Of a DNA stretch of 6,598 nucleotides, positions 6,137-6,598 are shown piece after piece. Location: positions 1 through 6,598 of the forward strand of contig DNWN01000011.1 of assembly GCA_003507115.1 (NCBI GenBank), in the 5' to 3' direction. Source of the stretch: Cryomorphaceae bacterium (lineage in GTDB: Bacteria; Bacteroidota; Bacteroidia; Flavobacteriales; Schleiferiaceae). The translations under genes and the position numbers were made by a program. Numbering within the stretch: the stretch's first letter is position 1; the number at the start of each line of letters is the position of its first letter. Below the pieces are notes generated by a model. The model was not told where the DNA came from and made no database searches. It saw only the letters and a list, made by a program, of their open reading frames with translations.

Positions 6137-6598
6137 TCAAAGGGCTAAACGGTGTGAGTATAAGGTTTCATAGTAGGGCAGCGCTTCGGCTTCCACCTCG
6201 GCATAGCGGCCCGTTAAAGGTTCTCCCAGGTCATTTGCCGGACCAAATCCCGTACTCGCATGCACCTGGCTGTACCAATGCGGCCACCAAGGGCCATCGT
6301 AGGGCTTGGGGCCCGCAGGCCATTGAAGCATTTCCGCATGGAAAGGTATGCCTAGAGCCGCACAAATCTTTGGGAAGGTCTCCGCTGGATTCGCCAGCAT
6401 TTCATCGCTGTCCACCAGGATTTTGGGGGCCGTGAATCCTTGAATCTGGGCCCATTGGGCTACCTGCTCTTGGATACCAATATCGTCCAGGTTAACCTGT
6501 GGCCACACTTTGGCAAAGGACCGAATAACCTTCCGCGGATGACGAATCCAAAAAATATGCGCCGCCTCCGACGCCCAGTCCCAGGGCATATCCACCAT
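6137..6598 (-). CDS. Sulfotransferase-like P-loop protein, 3' part (5' end beyond the window)
   Basis: The last 153 residues or so of a sulfotransferase-fold protein. Visible are HIFWIRHPRKVIRSF (about 14-28 of this fragment), which matches the (I/R)xP-plus-Ser 3'-phosphate-binding region of the fold, then ILVDSDEMLANPAETFPKIC and ALGIPFHAEMLQWPAGP, which match the family's core Asp/Glu-x-L helix and the linker before the C terminus. The C terminus contains WWPHWYSQVHASTGFG and LPYYETLYSHRL. The N-terminal P-loop (PRSxST type) is not present, and the ATG at 6598-6596 lies in mid-domain, so the gene must extend beyond the right edge. Whether it uses PAPS cannot be judged without the P-loop. 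It is directly upstream of, and probably co-translated with, the aminotransferase, and both together resemble a fused plant protein. Confidence 0.78.
   Translation of the reverse strand: MVDMPWDWASEAAHIFWIRHPRKVIRSFAKVWPQVNLDDIGIQEQVAQWAQIQGFTAPKILVDSDEMLANPAETFPKICAALGIPFHAEMLQWPAGPKPYDGPWWPHWYSQVHASTGFGPANDLGEPLTGRYAEVEAEALPYYETLYSHRLAL

Overview
The window looks like bacterial chromosome from a GC-rich member of the Bacteroidota. That placement is an inference from three things. The -7 promoter element upstream of the main operon (TATCTTTG) fits the Bacteroidota form TAnnTTTG. None of the gene starts has a clear Shine-Dalgarno sequence. The run of SLC13 permease, cysC, cysD and cysN, with a short CysN carrying DTPGHIQ rather than DTPGHEQ, resembles what I recall from that phylum. 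No rRNA, tRNA, insertion sequence, CRISPR array or phage gene was seen.

Layout. (1) Positions 1-167, minus strand: the 5' end of a membrane protein gene, probably a GT39/PMT-like glycosyltransferase, running off the left edge. (2) 168-314: a divergent intergenic region holding a -7 promoter element and a 6-bp inverted repeat directly upstream of it. (3) 315-5233, plus strand: a compact five-gene run, SLC13-type permease, cysC (APS kinase), cysD and cysN (ATP sulfurylase small and GTPase subunits), then a small DUF1801 protein. The genes are 3, -4, 11 and 4 bases apart, so they are probably one transcript. (4) 5236-6598, minus strand: a class IV PLP aminotransferase preceded by the 3' part of a sulfotransferase-like P-loop gene that runs off the right edge, 1 base apart. 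This pair meets the plus-strand operon tail to tail with only two bases between the stop codons.

How it works together. The permease probably imports sulfate, CysDN makes APS from sulfate and ATP with GTP hydrolysis, and CysC phosphorylates APS to PAPS. No APS/PAPS reductase, sulfite reductase or CysQ phosphatase lies in the window, so whether PAPS feeds cysteine synthesis or sulfation cannot be told from here. The neighbouring sulfotransferase-like gene makes the second worth considering.

The most interesting element is the sulfotransferase-like plus aminotransferase pair. From memory, both proteins match, in the same order, the two halves of the fused plant proteins called branched-chain-amino-acid aminotransferase-like 1 and 2 (Arabidopsis At3g05190 and At5g27410), whose function is not established as far as I know. 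The rest of the window is ordinary metabolism.
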